Below, piece by piece: positions 52,216 to 61,573 of a stretch of DNA of 64,000 nt. The stretch's first letter is position 1; each line of letters opens with the position of its first letter. The notes under the pieces were generated by a model. It searched no databases and had not been told where the DNA came from. It saw only the letters and a program-made list of their open reading frames with translations. The translations under genes were made by a program, and so were the position numbers. Source of the DNA: a virus; the IMG/VR virus record IMGVR_UViG_3300020411_003820, positions 20,284-84,283 of that record; one strand, given 5' to 3'.

Positions 52216-53089
52216 CTTTGATTCTCCTAAAACAATCTTCAATGCCTTCAAAAATATCAATCTTAGCAGTCCAACCAGCGCCTTTGAGTGGGGTAATATT
52301 TGCTTTTGTTTCCTGCACGTCGCCCGGGCGTGGCGATCTATATTCAAACTGTACATCAGGAAAATGTTTGTTTACTATTTTTTTGATTTGATTTAAAGAT
52401 ATGTTCGTGCCAGTGCCTATCTCAAACACGGCGCCATTAAAATCTATTTCTTGTTCCATACAAAAAATATTTGCTTTTACAACATCATCAACATTCACCA
52501 TATCTCTTCTTTGCTCGCCGTCGCCATTGATATGTGGGGTTATATTATTACGTATTGCATGCATCCAATTAGAAATAGCTGTAGCATATGGACCATTAAT
52601 AGTTTGATCGTGAGAATACACATTAAAATATCGTAAACTTACAGTATCAAGCCCATAAAGTTTAGAATATAATGTGGTTTCAATTTCTGTTGTATATTTT
52701 TGCAATGCATATGGACTTTCTGGTCCAGTACCATTACCCATCACTGACGACGAGCTAGAGTAGATCACCCTTTTTACAGAGCCAACCTTGCGTGCAAAAT
52801 TTAATAATACAGTTCCAGCAAGAATATTATTTGTAGCTGTTTCTACAGGGTTTTCTACACTATACCCAACGCGTGGCCAACAAGCCATGTGAAAAACATA
52901 TTCTGGCTTGAAGTTATACCAGTGTGGGTGAAATTTTCCATCACTTCCTTCAGCTAAAGTCGTAATAATATCATGTTGAATGTCTTCTTCTAAATCAATT
53001 CCCATAACACTGTGTCCAGCATCTTGGAGTGCTTTATAAAGTTTTGAGCCGATATAGCCTTTGTGTCCTGTAACTAAACATCTAGCCAT
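52208..53089 (-). CDS. NAD-dependent nucleotide-sugar epimerase/dehydratase
   Basis: A 293-residue extended short-chain dehydrogenase. The start is VTGHKGYIGSKL (GxxGxxG), the catalytic pair is in SPYALQKYTTE (YxxxK), with Ser in VIYSSSSSVMG, and IEIGTGTNISLNQI resembles the substrate-binding region. The start at 53089 follows a GGAGAG site; an upstream in-frame ATG at 53113 lies within the neighbour's coding region. It overlaps the small gene 53082-53303 by 8 bases. The class (4-epimerase, 4,6-dehydratase or decarboxylase) cannot be told from sequence by eye. Confidence 0.88.
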   Translation of the reverse strand: MARCLVTGHKGYIGSKLYKALQDAGHSVMGIDLEEDIQHDIITTLAEGSDGKFHPHWYNFKPEYVFHMACWPRVGYSVENPVETATNNILAGTVLLNFARKVGSVKRVIYSSSSSVMGNGTGPESPYALQKYTTEIETTLYSKLYGLDTVSLRYFNVYSHDQTINGPYATAISNWMHAIRNNITPHINGDGEQRRDMVNVDDVVKANIFCMEQEIDFNGAVFEIGTGTNISLNQIKKIVNKHFPDVQFEYRSPRPGDVQETKANITPLKGAGWTAKIDIFEGIEDCFRRIKDE

Positions 53090-53303
53090 TATTGCTCTCC
53101 AATTTTTCAACATTATAATCTATAAAACTATGAATATCGCTATGTTTAAAACGATAAACATCATACAACTTATTTTTGTAAATTCCACCGTAGTAATTCA
53201 TATTTTTAACTTTCATAATAATTCCACTACCAGCATCTTTGACAATTGTATCGTCGGCGTACAACTCGTACCATTTTACTAAATCACCCACTTTTGCCGA
53301 CAT
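53082..53303 (-). CDS. Small SH3-like conserved protein
   Basis: A 73-residue protein. [20 protein letters not shown] and [15 protein letters not shown] suggest a small beta-barrel, of a type I have seen as short conserved proteins in marine phage genomes. Its function is unknown. It overlaps the end of gmd (about 20 bases) and the start of the epimerase gene. It lies inside the glycan cassette but has no visible enzymatic residue. Confidence 0.65.
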   Translation of the reverse strand: MSAKVGDLVKWYELYADDTIVKDAGSGIIMKVKNMNYYGGIYKNKLYDVYRFKHSDIHSFIDYNVEKLESNNG

Positions 53304-54276
53304 TAAAAAGACTCCTTAGATCTTCATCATACATCATTCTAGCCAATTCTTTAAATTTAACTTTTGGTTCCCAATTAAGTTTCTTCTTAGCTTTTGTAGC
53401 ATCACCTAACAAAAGTGGCACCTCATGTGGTCTATATAACCTTTTGTCGGTTTCAAGGTGTTTTTTCACACTAAGTCCAGCATAATCAAAAACTTCATGT
53501 AAAAACTCTTCAACAGTGTGTGTTTCTCCAGTTGCAATAACGTAGTCATCTGGATTTTCTTGCTGCAACATTAACCACATCGCCTCTACGTAGTCACCTG
53601 CGAAGCCCCAATCTCTCTTGGCATGGAGATTGCCGAGTTGAATTTTATCTTGAAGACCTAATTTGATTTTAGCTGCGGCCATTGTAATCTTTCTTGTCAC
53701 AAATGTCTCGCCTCTTCGGGGTGATTCGTGATTAAATAAAATTCCACAAGAAGCGTGCAATCCGTAACTTTGTCGATAATTTCTAACTAAATTGTGCGCA
53801 AAAACTTTAGAACAAGCATAGGGTGAGGCTGGCATGAAGGTCGATTGTTCATTAAAAGGAGCCTCGGGGTTGTCACCAAACATTTCGGAAGATGATGCCT
53901 GATATAGCTTAATTTTGGGATTAACATTGCGAATAGCTTCCAGCAATTTAAGCGTACCCATGCCTACTGCTTCCGCAGTCTCTTGTGGAGTATCAAACGA
54001 AACACGAACATGTGATTGTGCAGCTAAATTATAAACCTCATCTGGCTTATATTCTGTAAGCAGTCGATGTAATTGCCCAGAGTCATTCATGTTACCATAA
54101 ACTAAATTAAAATCAACAACTTTATCAACATCATCAAATACATGATCGATGCGATCTGTCGCTAAAATTGATGTACGTCTTTTGACGCCTATAACATGGT
54201 AACCTTTACTAAAAAGTAAATCGGCTAAATACGATCCATCTTGACCGGTAATCCCGGTAATTAACGCTCTTTTCAT
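53284..54276 (-). CDS. gmd: GDP-mannose 4,6-dehydratase
   Basis: A 330-residue enzyme that turns GDP-mannose into GDP-4-keto-6-deoxymannose. Clear Gmd landmarks are [60 protein letters not shown] (YxxxK) and [18 protein letters not shown]. The length is a little below the usual 345-375 residues, but all catalytic and NADP-binding regions are present. It overlaps the fcl start by 4 bases (ATGA), so the two are translationally coupled. Gmd-Fcl pairs are the standard route to GDP-fucose and are known in some large phages. Confidence 0.96.
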   Translation of the reverse strand: MKRALITGITGQDGSYLADLLFSKGYHVIGVKRRTSILATDRIDHVFDDVDKVVDFNLVYGNMNDSGQLHRLLTEYKPDEVYNLAAQSHVRVSFDTPQETAEAVGMGTLKLLEAIRNVNPKIKLYQASSSEMFGDNPEAPFNEQSTFMPASPYACSKVFAHNLVRNYRQSYGLHASCGILFNHESPRRGETFVTRKITMAAAKIKLGLQDKIQLGNLHAKRDWGFAGDYVEAMWLMLQQENPDDYVIATGETHTVEEFLHEVFDYAGLSVKKHLETDKRLYRPHEVPLLLGDATKAKKKLNWEPKVKFKELARMMYDEDLRSLFNVGKSG

Positions 54277-55211
54277 TCAACACCTCTAATATTTGGGTAG
54301 CTCTTTTCATACCACTCGCAAGTCATTTTTAATCCTTCTTCAAAATTTGTATATGTATCTTTTTTCCAACCAAGACTTAATAGCTTATTATTAGAACTTG
54401 GTTTTCTAAATTGTCCGCTTGGTTTTGAATTATCCCACCTAACGGGTCCGGTATATCTCATATATTGACAAACTGAATCGACCACAGATTTAATGCTTCT
54501 CTCTTCAACAGTTCCAATATTAACAGGTAGTGGCTCATTGTAGGTTTCTAATAAAAACAATAATATTTTAGATATGTCAGAAGCAAACGTAAATTCCCTT
54601 AAATTCTCACCAGTTCCCCAAAAAATAGGAGTTTTTTTAGTTAATTTAGCATCGTGAATTTTTCTAATTATAGCAGGAATTACATGTCCATTTTCTAAAT
54701 CAAAGTTGTCGTGCAATCCATATAAATTATTTGGGACAGCACATATAAAATTGCATCCATGTTGTTGCCTAAGTGCTCTTGAATAAACATCGATCATTCT
54801 CTTAGCATACGCATAACCAAAATTACTTTGGTGGGGCGGCCCATCATGAAATTGCTCTGGAGTTAAAGGATACTGCGCTTCATCAGGATACACACAAGTA
54901 GACAAAAGAGAGACTACCTTTTTAACTCCAAGTCTCATAGACGCATCAAGCACATTAGTATTCATTAATATGTTATCTCTGAAAAAATCTGCAACAAATT
55001 CTGTATTGCTTTTTACTCCCCCAACTCTGGCAGCTAAATGTATAATAGCATCAGGATTGTGATTTAAAATCATTGAATCAACCTCATCAGCATGGCATAA
55101 ATCATATTGACTTGAACCAACGAATATAAATTCATAATCAGTCTGTAGATTTTGAAAGCTTTGACCTACCATGCCGGTACCACCGGTTATGAGAATTTTT
55201 TTAATCACCAT
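54273..55211 (-). CDS. fcl: GDP-L-fucose synthase
   Basis: A 312-residue epimerase-reductase that converts the Gmd product to GDP-L-fucose. Landmarks: [55 protein letters not shown] (YxxxK), [17 protein letters not shown], and [17 protein letters not shown]. The sequence [16 protein letters not shown] is diagnostic for this family. It starts 6 bases before the DUF962 stop region and overlaps gmd, so the order of expression is DUF962, fcl, gmd. Confidence 0.96.
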   Translation of the reverse strand: MVIKKILITGGTGMVGQSFQNLQTDYEFIFVGSSQYDLCHADEVDSMILNHNPDAIIHLAARVGGVKSNTEFVADFFRDNILMNTNVLDASMRLGVKKVVSLLSTCVYPDEAQYPLTPEQFHDGPPHQSNFGYAYAKRMIDVYSRALRQQHGCNFICAVPNNLYGLHDNFDLENGHVIPAIIRKIHDAKLTKKTPIFWGTGENLREFTFASDISKILLFLLETYNEPLPVNIGTVEERSIKSVVDSVCQYMRYTGPVRWDNSKPSGQFRKPSSNNKLLSLGWKKDTYTNFEEGLKMTCEWYEKSYPNIRGVE

Positions 55212-55498
55212 ATTTTAATTTTACCAATTAGTATGTCCTTAAACATTATCCAATCACAAATTTTTGCTTTTATTGGAGCAGAGAAGGCAGCAGGCTCATT
55301 CTTTTCAAAAATGAAGTGTCCAGTCCATGCAAATGGATAAATAACAAATGGTGCAGCTAAAAGCAATAACCATAATTTGTGATATATAACAGTTGTTACA
55401 AACATTATTGTAACACATTGTCCTAGAAAGTGTAGTGCTCTACAATACTTATTTTGATGTAGAGTCAAGTAATACTCATAATATTGTTTTAAATCCAT
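55205..55498 (-). CDS. DUF962/Mpo1-like membrane protein
   Basis: A 97-residue protein of the DUF962 family, whose yeast member Mpo1 is an iron-dependent dioxygenase acting on 2-hydroxy fatty acids. Conserved features here are a His at 14 with Asn16 (LHQNKYCRALHFLG, with His23), hydrophobic segments (about 28-40 and 42-57), WTGHFIFEKNEPAAF (His61, Glu65) and DWIMFKDIL near the end. Those histidines are the proposed iron ligands. The protein is integral to membranes. It overlaps the GT11 stop and the fcl start, so it is part of the glycan operon. Its presence in a phage is unusual and could link to lipid A or other acyl chains. Confidence 0.8.
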   Translation of the reverse strand: MDLKQYYEYYLTLHQNKYCRALHFLGQCVTIMFVTTVIYHKLWLLLLAAPFVIYPFAWTGHFIFEKNEPAAFSAPIKAKICDWIMFKDILIGKIKIW

Positions 55499-56316
55499 TT
55501 AAACCATCCTTCTAAATTAACATCGCTTAAATTTTTATTTGAGGCGCCTTTCCACGGTCTCCAGGGTCCATAAACACCAACTTTTTTAGCATCGCTTAAT
55601 GCCGCGGCCCACCAACACAAAGTGCCGTGCTGAAAAAGTATATTATTAAAACACCTAATAAAACTAAAATCTTCCGCAACTGAATTTTTTCTATGAATTG
55701 GGTTAAATTGCGAAAGTCCCTCAACAATTGAATTGAAGTAGTCAACTGATTGTTGTGGTGACACTCTTTTATCTTCTTCTACATTAACATGAAACTTCAT
55801 ATTATTGAGTTGTTGTGGACTAATTTGTTCCCATTCGGGCATATCAGTAACAATATATAAATTATCAAAATTAAATTGCTGTATAGCGTTTACAAAATTT
55901 TGTGCTTGTGGTTTACTATCGTATTCATTTGCATAAAATAAACGATCGCCAGCTCTGAAATGTAATACTAAATCGTTTTCGTTTTTGTTTTTTATATCAG
56001 GAAACCATGTTTTTATTAAATCAATATTATTTTTAAAATATTTATAATTTTCAAAATAACCGCGAATCACAAAATCACTATTTTTATATTTAGAATTAAA
56101 AAAATGTGTATAGTTTATGTCACTAACAAGTTCGCAATTTGGAATTTCTGTATTATGGAGAGCAATCCCAATTTTTTCAAACTCACGAATACCATAATAA
56201 TCTGGCGTTGGTGGCACAGCTACTACTTCTTGTCCATGAAACGTTGCTAACAGACGTCCAGCAATATATTGAAATAAATTGTTTCCAAAACCATTAGTTA
56301 ATTGAACATACACCAT
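55489..56316 (-). CDS. GT11-family fucosyltransferase-like glycosyltransferase
   Basis: A 275-residue protein. The start VQLTNGFGNNLFQYIAGR is the GT11 (alpha-1,2-fucosyltransferase) opening, usually GGLGNQLFQYA. RGYFENYKYFKNN matches the family GYFQSEKYF block and LVLHFRAGDRLF is the HxRxGD motif that binds GDP-fucose. Length is near that of bacterial FucTs. With gmd and fcl in the same operon the donor is very likely GDP-fucose. It overlaps the neighbour upstream by one base. It lacks a signal or membrane segment, so it acts in the cytoplasm. Confidence 0.85.
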   Translation of the reverse strand: MVYVQLTNGFGNNLFQYIAGRLLATFHGQEVVAVPPTPDYYGIREFEKIGIALHNTEIPNCELVSDINYTHFFNSKYKNSDFVIRGYFENYKYFKNNIDLIKTWFPDIKNKNENDLVLHFRAGDRLFYANEYDSKPQAQNFVNAIQQFNFDNLYIVTDMPEWEQISPQQLNNMKFHVNVEEDKRVSPQQSVDYFNSIVEGLSQFNPIHRKNSVAEDFSFIRCFNNILFQHGTLCWWAAALSDAKKVGVYGPWRPWKGASNKNLSDVNLEGWFKWI

Positions 56317-57101
56317 TATTTTTGTTCCACCAAATTACCATTTGCGTCAATTAGTTTCTCGTCAGTTTGTCTGAATGGGAAATCAGTAACAGGTTGCGTC
56401 TTATCATACTGATAAAATGGCAAGCAAATACTGGGTGCAAAATAAATTTTCATTCCAATATCATATAGATTATTCTCTAATGCAACTTCGGGACACTCAA
56501 AATTATTATCAGTTCTAGACTCATCAGCATCTTTCTGATATACAAACGAACAATATTTATCAAACGTATCGGGTTCAGAAAAAGAAAAAAACCATGGATC
56601 TTTGTGACCACTAGGATATATTGTGGTATATATTTCATTAGGCTGAATATCAAAAACCGAAAGGTTTATCAATTTTAAAAACATAGAATTATCAGGTCGA
56701 CACCTAACAATGACATCATATTTAAAATTATTATGTTCTGAATATTCTTTGGCCATAAGAAACCCATTTCTAATGTTTTGCATCTGATTATTCATTCTTT
56801 TTTTAAAATATCCTAAAGTGCCAAAATTTGAATCGTCTAATTCCTCATTTTCATCGATTTTTAAACCTTTCAAGTAATTTCCATAAATTTCAGTAACATC
56901 TATTCTTATCTTATCAGCTGAATCAGATGTAGTAATTTTATAATTTTGTGTTACATTAGCGCCGGTTGTATGTAGAGTATTTTTACTGCAAGCATATACA
57001 AACACATCTGCATTATTTGGCTCAATAATGTGTTTCAAATGATTGATGCAATTAATTTTATAATCTCTTAATTGACCAGTAATAATAACAGCTACTCTCA
57101 T
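56316..57101 (-). CDS. Glycosyltransferase-like protein
   Basis: A 261-residue protein beginning MRVAVIITGQLRDYKINCIN, a pattern found in capsule or envelope transferase-like proteins of phages and bacteria. The middle YDVIVRCRPDNSMF resembles a GT-A fold DxD-bearing section (RPD). The end is acidic and then Lys-rich. It overlaps the methyltransferase start by 4 bases and the GT11 gene by one base. No Cys-rich or membrane region is seen. I am confident that it belongs to the glycan cassette but only moderately that it is a glycosyltransferase. Confidence 0.65.
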   Translation of the reverse strand: MRVAVIITGQLRDYKINCINHLKHIIEPNNADVFVYACSKNTLHTTGANVTQNYKITTSDSADKIRIDVTEIYGNYLKGLKIDENEELDDSNFGTLGYFKKRMNNQMQNIRNGFLMAKEYSEHNNFKYDVIVRCRPDNSMFLKLINLSVFDIQPNEIYTTIYPSGHKDPWFFSFSEPDTFDKYCSFVYQKDADESRTDNNFECPEVALENNLYDIGMKIYFAPSICLPFYQYDKTQPVTDFPFRQTDEKLIDANGNLVEQK

Positions 57102-58309
57102 GTTACCCTAACCTCTGGAAAATATCTGATAAATGACAATTTAGAGTTTGTGATTTCGTTAGCGCGGTTGCTGATCTCGTCGAAAAAGTTCCATGCTAAA
57201 GGAACGACCAAAAGTTTTTCAGGATCTTCATCAGCTAAAACAGCAGGATTTTTAATTGGTATATTTCGACCGGGTGTATAAAGATCCCACTTCAATTCAT
57301 TATCGTCTACAATATAATCTAAATCTGCTTGTGCAAAATTTAGAAAGGTATTGCCTTTTGCTGCAGCACCATAGCCAACCGTTTTATATCCTTTATCCTT
57401 GAACTTTTTCAATTCATCATTGAAGTCTTGCGTGACTTTAATACATTTTTTAGCATATTCCACGTATGTTTCAAGATTATATAAACCTTGTTCTTTTTCA
57501 TTTTTTATCCTCTTTTTGGCAATCGTTTCATCATGCTCACCTAAGCGTAGAACAAACACATAACTTCCACCATGAATATCAGCAGAAAATACATCTACAA
57601 GCGAATACCCGTTTAAATTAGCACATTTTTTCATTGATTTTGTGTTAAAAAACGAAAGATGTTCGTGATAAATTGTATCAAATTCATTATTAACAATCAT
57701 ATTAGCTTGTGAAGTTTGTATAAAAATATTTGTTTTATCATCACTCACATTTTGGCATGCTTTTAAAAAGTCATGTATACCGTTTGTGTGAGCAAAAACG
57801 TTTTGAGCAATTATAGCATCAAAAATAATATGCGCCTGTTCAGCCATATCTAACGAAACGTTTTCAGACCAATAATCACAAATTATATTATGATTTTGGC
57901 TACTTAACGGATATAAATTTTTAGCAGGATCAACACCAAACGTCTTCCAGCCTAAAGACTTAAACTTATCTAATTGCGTGCCGTCATTGCATGCAATATC
58001 TAAAACTGTTCTTCTTCCACTAGAGTATTCTGCGCACATGTTTGCGAAGTCCTCAAAATATGAATGTAGTGTTTTGCTTGTACCACTAACGTACAAATAA
58101 TCCTTAAACATTAAATCTGGATTAACAATGACACTCAATTGAACATGACAACACTCGCTACAAACATTAATTTTTAACGGATATTCCTCTTGTGCTTCAT
58201 CGTTACTGTGATAGCTATTAGCTAATGGCTGATTATTCAAATCTAAAACTTCTACCAATTTATCACTCGAACAAACACGACAATGTTTTATTTCAATATA
58301 ATTTTGCAT
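57098..58309 (-). CDS. Sugar C-methyltransferase-type SAM enzyme
   Basis: A 403-residue enzyme of the type that methylates C3 of NDP-4-keto-deoxyhexoses (NovU/TylCIII-like). An N-terminal zinc site is formed by CRVCSSDK and CSECC; LNNQPLANSY is a family motif. The SAM region is VLDIACNDGTQLDKF, followed by FGVDPAKN. YHEHLSFFNTKSM and ADIHGGSYVFVLR are further hallmarks, and a C-terminal Rossmann-like domain has YGAAAKGNTFLNF. The start at 58309 is chosen because the CxxC domain begins there and AAAGGAAA lies upstream; a longer reading would have to use TTG. It overlaps the epimerase gene by 17 bases. Confidence 0.85.
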   Translation of the reverse strand: MQNYIEIKHCRVCSSDKLVEVLDLNNQPLANSYHSNDEAQEEYPLKINVCSECCHVQLSVIVNPDLMFKDYLYVSGTSKTLHSYFEDFANMCAEYSSGRRTVLDIACNDGTQLDKFKSLGWKTFGVDPAKNLYPLSSQNHNIICDYWSENVSLDMAEQAHIIFDAIIAQNVFAHTNGIHDFLKACQNVSDDKTNIFIQTSQANMIVNNEFDTIYHEHLSFFNTKSMKKCANLNGYSLVDVFSADIHGGSYVFVLRLGEHDETIAKKRIKNEKEQGLYNLETYVEYAKKCIKVTQDFNDELKKFKDKGYKTVGYGAAAKGNTFLNFAQADLDYIVDDNELKWDLYTPGRNIPIKNPAVLADEDPEKLLVVPLAWNFFDEISNRANEITNSKLSFIRYFPEVRVT

Positions 58310-59225
58310 CTGATCTATTTCCTTTGTATATTGTATCAAACTGTGCGACAATTGATTTTACAATCGTACTCGGCGTTTCTTTAAATTCAAAATCAAATAC
58401 TTCTTCAAACTTACTTGAATCAATTAAAAAGTCATATGCTTTTGTTTGAAGTTTAACGTTTGTAATCGTTTCAGGTAAAGTATCTACAATTTCAAGTTCT
58501 GCACCGGTGTGCTCGGCAACTGCAAGGGATATTGTCTTAGCAGTTGAGTTAAATGATGCAAGATTATAAATTCCACAATTATCATTAGTGCCGTGTTTAA
58601 TAATAGTCTGCATAGCACGGCATAAGTCTTCGATTCCAAGAATAGGGCGATGTACTTCTGGATTGAAACAAAATACTTTCCCATTTTGTAAAGCATTATA
58701 AGTCATAGCATTAATCATAATGTCATTTCTGAGATTTGGTGAGGCACCGTTAACAGTACCAAAACGTAAACCAAAAAATCTTTTACCTGATAGTTTTGCA
58801 TATGAGTCGATTTCATGTTTTGATAAATCATAATAGTTATTTGGCTCAAAACGATTATAACCTTCGTTTACAACATAACTTTTTGTATCTCCATAGACTG
58901 AAGATGAACTAGCGTAAATAAAAGTTTGATCATTTCCGATAAGCTCCAAAAGTTTAGCAAAATTCAACACATTGTTTTTTACAGTTGGCACCATATTTTT
59001 GTCACACATTTTAACGCTTGAATGGCCGGCTAACAAAATAACAATGTCATAAAACTCAACTTCTTTCTTAGTCAAATCAGCAAAGTCTTTAACAATATTG
59101 AAGCGATTAATATGGTTGCCATACCATTCAATGTCAACAGAATCCACTGCGTGCTCTTCATTTAAAACTTGGAATAATCGGCTGCCAATATATCCACAGC
59201 CGCCAATCAACAATATGTTAGCCAT
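58293..59225 (-). CDS. NAD-dependent epimerase/dehydratase
   Basis: A 310-residue extended short-chain dehydrogenase: ILLIGGCGYIGSRLF, IYASSSSVYGD, and NYYDLSKHEIDSY (YxxxK). The order of motifs fits nucleotide-sugar epimerases or 4-ketoreductases. Its stop overlaps the methyltransferase start and its start is 8 bases inside the end of the next gene, so it is tightly coupled. The C-methyltransferase makes a 4-keto product that needs reduction, which this enzyme could do; that is inference. Confidence 0.85.
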   Translation of the reverse strand: MANILLIGGCGYIGSRLFQVLNEEHAVDSVDIEWYGNHINRFNIVKDFADLTKKEVEFYDIVILLAGHSSVKMCDKNMVPTVKNNVLNFAKLLELIGNDQTFIYASSSSVYGDTKSYVVNEGYNRFEPNNYYDLSKHEIDSYAKLSGKRFFGLRFGTVNGASPNLRNDIMINAMTYNALQNGKVFCFNPEVHRPILGIEDLCRAMQTIIKHGTNDNCGIYNLASFNSTAKTISLAVAEHTGAELEIVDTLPETITNVKLQTKAYDFLIDSSKFEEVFDFEFKETPSTIVKSIVAQFDTIYKGNRSDAKLY

Positions 59226-60150
59226 TTTTATACAACCTATTATTCATATGTACGATAGGGAACACCCTTAGAAGCTCGTCAATGCCCTCATCGACACTAA
59301 TAGTAGTGTCATAGCCCAATTCATTAATCTTGTCATACGAGACAACGTAGTCGCGTTTATCAGCATCGCCATCAAAATCAGCATAATGTACATAACAATC
59401 TGTTTTTTCTTGTATTAGTTTGCAAACGTCACCCTTTGAATGATTCATTGAGTTAGAACCAACATTATATACTTCACCGGACATTTCTTCTGGATGTTCG
59501 ATAGCAAACATAAACACTTTAGCAATATCCTTAACATGGATAAAGGTTCTCATAAAATGTGACTCGTATACAGCAATGTATTTTTGATTATATGCTGAGT
59601 ATGATAAATCGTTTACAAGCAAATCCAAACGTAGACGCGGACTTACCCCAAAGGCAGTTGCAAATCTAAATGCAATTCCATTTGGATATTTCATTACCTC
59701 TTCTTCGCCAAGTGTTTTACTACGGCCATAAATACTTAACGGATTGAGGGGTGTCTCTTCGGTACAAACACCGTCTACGGTTCCATAATTCGAACCTGTA
59801 GAACCATAAAGCAACATTTGTTTACCATCAACACCGGCAACAACATTAATTGTACCTTGGTGGTTCACCCTGTAAGAATTCTGTTCGTCAATCCTACATG
59901 CTGTATATCCAACAATAGCAGCCAAATGAACAATTACGTCGTGACCTTTCATAGATTGGTGTAAAAACTCTTTATTTAAAATGTCGCCTTTAATAAAAGT
60001 AAAATTGTCATGTGAAAAATTATGTATCAACCCATGACCACCATACATCAGACTATCGTATACGGTTACTTCATAGCCATTTTCTAACAACATTGGCACC
60101 AATGTACAGCCAATATATCCAGCGCCACCAGTAATAAACACCTTTTTCAT
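59218..60150 (-). CDS. NAD-dependent epimerase/dehydratase (GalE-like)
   Basis: A 310-residue extended short-chain dehydrogenase: FITGGAGYIGCTLVPMLL, IVHLAAIVGYTACRID, LYGSTGSNYG, and SIYGRSKTLGEEEV (YxxxK). MRTFIHVKDIAKVFMFAIEH is the typical second region. It is the first gene after a perfect sigma70-type promoter (60175-60203) and starts a sub-operon that continues to 51370 or beyond. A TAGGAG ribosome site precedes the ATG at 60150. The exact substrate is not determinable. Confidence 0.87.
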   Translation of the reverse strand: MKKVFITGGAGYIGCTLVPMLLENGYEVTVYDSLMYGGHGLIHNFSHDNFTFIKGDILNKEFLHQSMKGHDVIVHLAAIVGYTACRIDEQNSYRVNHQGTINVVAGVDGKQMLLYGSTGSNYGTVDGVCTEETPLNPLSIYGRSKTLGEEEVMKYPNGIAFRFATAFGVSPRLRLDLLVNDLSYSAYNQKYIAVYESHFMRTFIHVKDIAKVFMFAIEHPEEMSGEVYNVGSNSMNHSKGDVCKLIQEKTDCYVHYADFDGDADKRDYVVSYDKINELGYDTTISVDEGIDELLRVFPIVHMNNRLYKNG

Positions 60151-60174
60151 AATTTTTAAATACTCCTATTACGT

Positions 60175-60203
60175 ATTATAATCTCAAAAGTTTGTTTTGT
60201 CAA
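60175..60203 (-). promoter_or_regulatory. Consensus sigma70-type promoter inside the glycan cassette
   Basis: On the minus strand, TTGACA (60198-60203), 17 bases, TATAAT (60175-60180): exact consensus with optimal spacing. Transcription should start near 60168, giving a leader of about 18 bases before the ATG at 60150. It overlaps the last codons of the sulfotransferase-like gene, so it is an internal promoter that could drive the downstream glycan genes early in infection. Confidence 0.85.
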
Positions 60204-61573
60204 GTTAAATTTATATTAGTTTTATAATCATGTTGGGTATCGTATAGCCAATAATTATAAAGATTTTCACCAAGTTTAGATTTTGCAAAATTTAATAATT
60301 CAATGTCATAATACTCACCACTAAGGAAAAACTTTTGGATATCCCTATTCAAAGTTCTTTTATAATCAATTTTTTCGTAAGGATTAAATTGCCCAGTGCC
60401 AAGACCACAACCATATTCATGCGCCCACAAACGACCCATATCTGGTGATATTGATGGCTCTACGCTTGGGTCTGCCCAGTTAACAAATTCGGCGCCTTCG
60501 TGTTCTAAATTTTTAAGAAAATATTCAAGAAAAATAATTTTGCTATCTACACCATTTCTAATATCTTTTTTATATTCTTCAATAATGTTAACAGTTTGTT
60601 CAACTATCTGTTTTAATAAAAGCATATCTTTGGGAGCCGGCACACAAATATCAGGCGGTCTAAGACTTAAAGCAACCCTAAAAGGATTTCTTACAAGATA
60701 GCACTTTTTATCGTATTCATGATTTTTGAAACTAACATCACAATAAGGCCCAAAATGGTTTTTATAGTTTCGGTAATGTTCTTCACTTTCCCAATCTAAA
60801 ATTTGTGGCACTTTTATAACTAAATTTTCTATTTTAGCTGGATCTTTAATACGATTGTCCAGTCCTAAAAACATGGACTTTCCTTGCTGAAATAACCAAT
60901 TAATTAACAAATGATCATTAGTTGGGATAGCAGGCACATAATATTCATACTTTGACTTTTTTACTGTTATTTTGTTTAGCTCATCTTCAGGTAATGTTGC
61001 TTCTAACATAACACGGTTATTAGCTTTCAATACATCCATAATTTTTTGTGTTGTTTGTTTACCATCAATGCTATTAGCAAGTAAACGCGTTAAAATGGGC
61101 TCATAATTTTCGCCAGTAACAATTGTTTCAGCTAAGGCTGCACAATTGTAAGAAGCGAACATCGCATGCCCGGGCGTAATTACTCCTTTTTGAACATCGC
61201 CTTGGATATCTGTATATTTTATTTCTTCTTCATAATAGGATGAACCGTTGAAAAGAGTTGCTGCGATTTCGGTGCATTGCTTAGCAATGGCACGGAAGCT
61301 TCCAGATGCGTCATTCCATGTTTTTTCTTCATAAATATTTTCTACAATATGATTAAAAAAATTTTGATATCTGTTAGATTCCTCCGCTACCATGACTGGG
61401 CGTATGGCTGACCCTGCCTCGGGAAGAGACTCGTAATCATTAGTGTCAAATTCAAATTTTTCAGTTAACGAAAAAAAATTAGGATGATAGTGCAATAAAG
61501 CAAGGATTAAATTACTACCACTTCTGTGAAGTGTTTTTAGCCCTATACGGTTAAGTTTAAAGTTTGTCTTCAT
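60200..61573 (-). CDS. Sulfotransferase-like P-loop protein
   Basis: A 457-residue protein. LHRSGSNLILALLHYHP near the N-terminus resembles the PAPS 5'-phosphosulfate loop (RSGSTxL type) and CYLVRNPFRVALSL (about residue 297) resembles the 3'-phosphate motif of sulfotransferases. Between them are helical charged regions without recognised domain; the protein is longer than usual (250-350). The ATG at 61573 is preferred, as earlier codons lie in the neighbour; no clear Shine-Dalgarno is seen. It overlaps the upstream gene by 17 bases. It may sulfate a sugar or modify a protein; the donor and acceptor are unknown. Confidence 0.6.
   Translation of the reverse strand: MKTNFKLNRIGLKTLHRSGSNLILALLHYHPNFFSLTEKFEFDTNDYESLPEAGSAIRPVMVAEESNRYQNFFNHIVENIYEEKTWNDASGSFRAIAKQCTEIAATLFNGSSYYEEEIKYTDIQGDVQKGVITPGHAMFASYNCAALAETIVTGENYEPILTRLLANSIDGKQTTQKIMDVLKANNRVMLEATLPEDELNKITVKKSKYEYYVPAIPTNDHLLINWLFQQGKSMFLGLDNRIKDPAKIENLVIKVPQILDWESEEHYRNYKNHFGPYCDVSFKNHEYDKKCYLVRNPFRVALSLRPPDICVPAPKDMLLLKQIVEQTVNIIEEYKKDIRNGVDSKIIFLEYFLKNLEHEGAEFVNWADPSVEPSISPDMGRLWAHEYGCGLGTGQFNPYEKIDYKRTLNRDIQKFFLSGEYYDIELLNFAKSKLGENLYNYWLYDTQHDYKTNINLT

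Noticed and set aside
52216-52356. Longer N-terminus for the nucleotide-sugar dehydrogenase
   Set aside because: The extra 47 residues lie fully within the neighbour's coding region and precede the Rossmann motif; AGGAGA supports the start at 52215.
58310-58351. Longer N-terminus for the methyltransferase
   Set aside because: It would need a TTG codon and precedes the CxxC domain; the ATG at 58309 has a ribosome-site-like AAAGGAAA.
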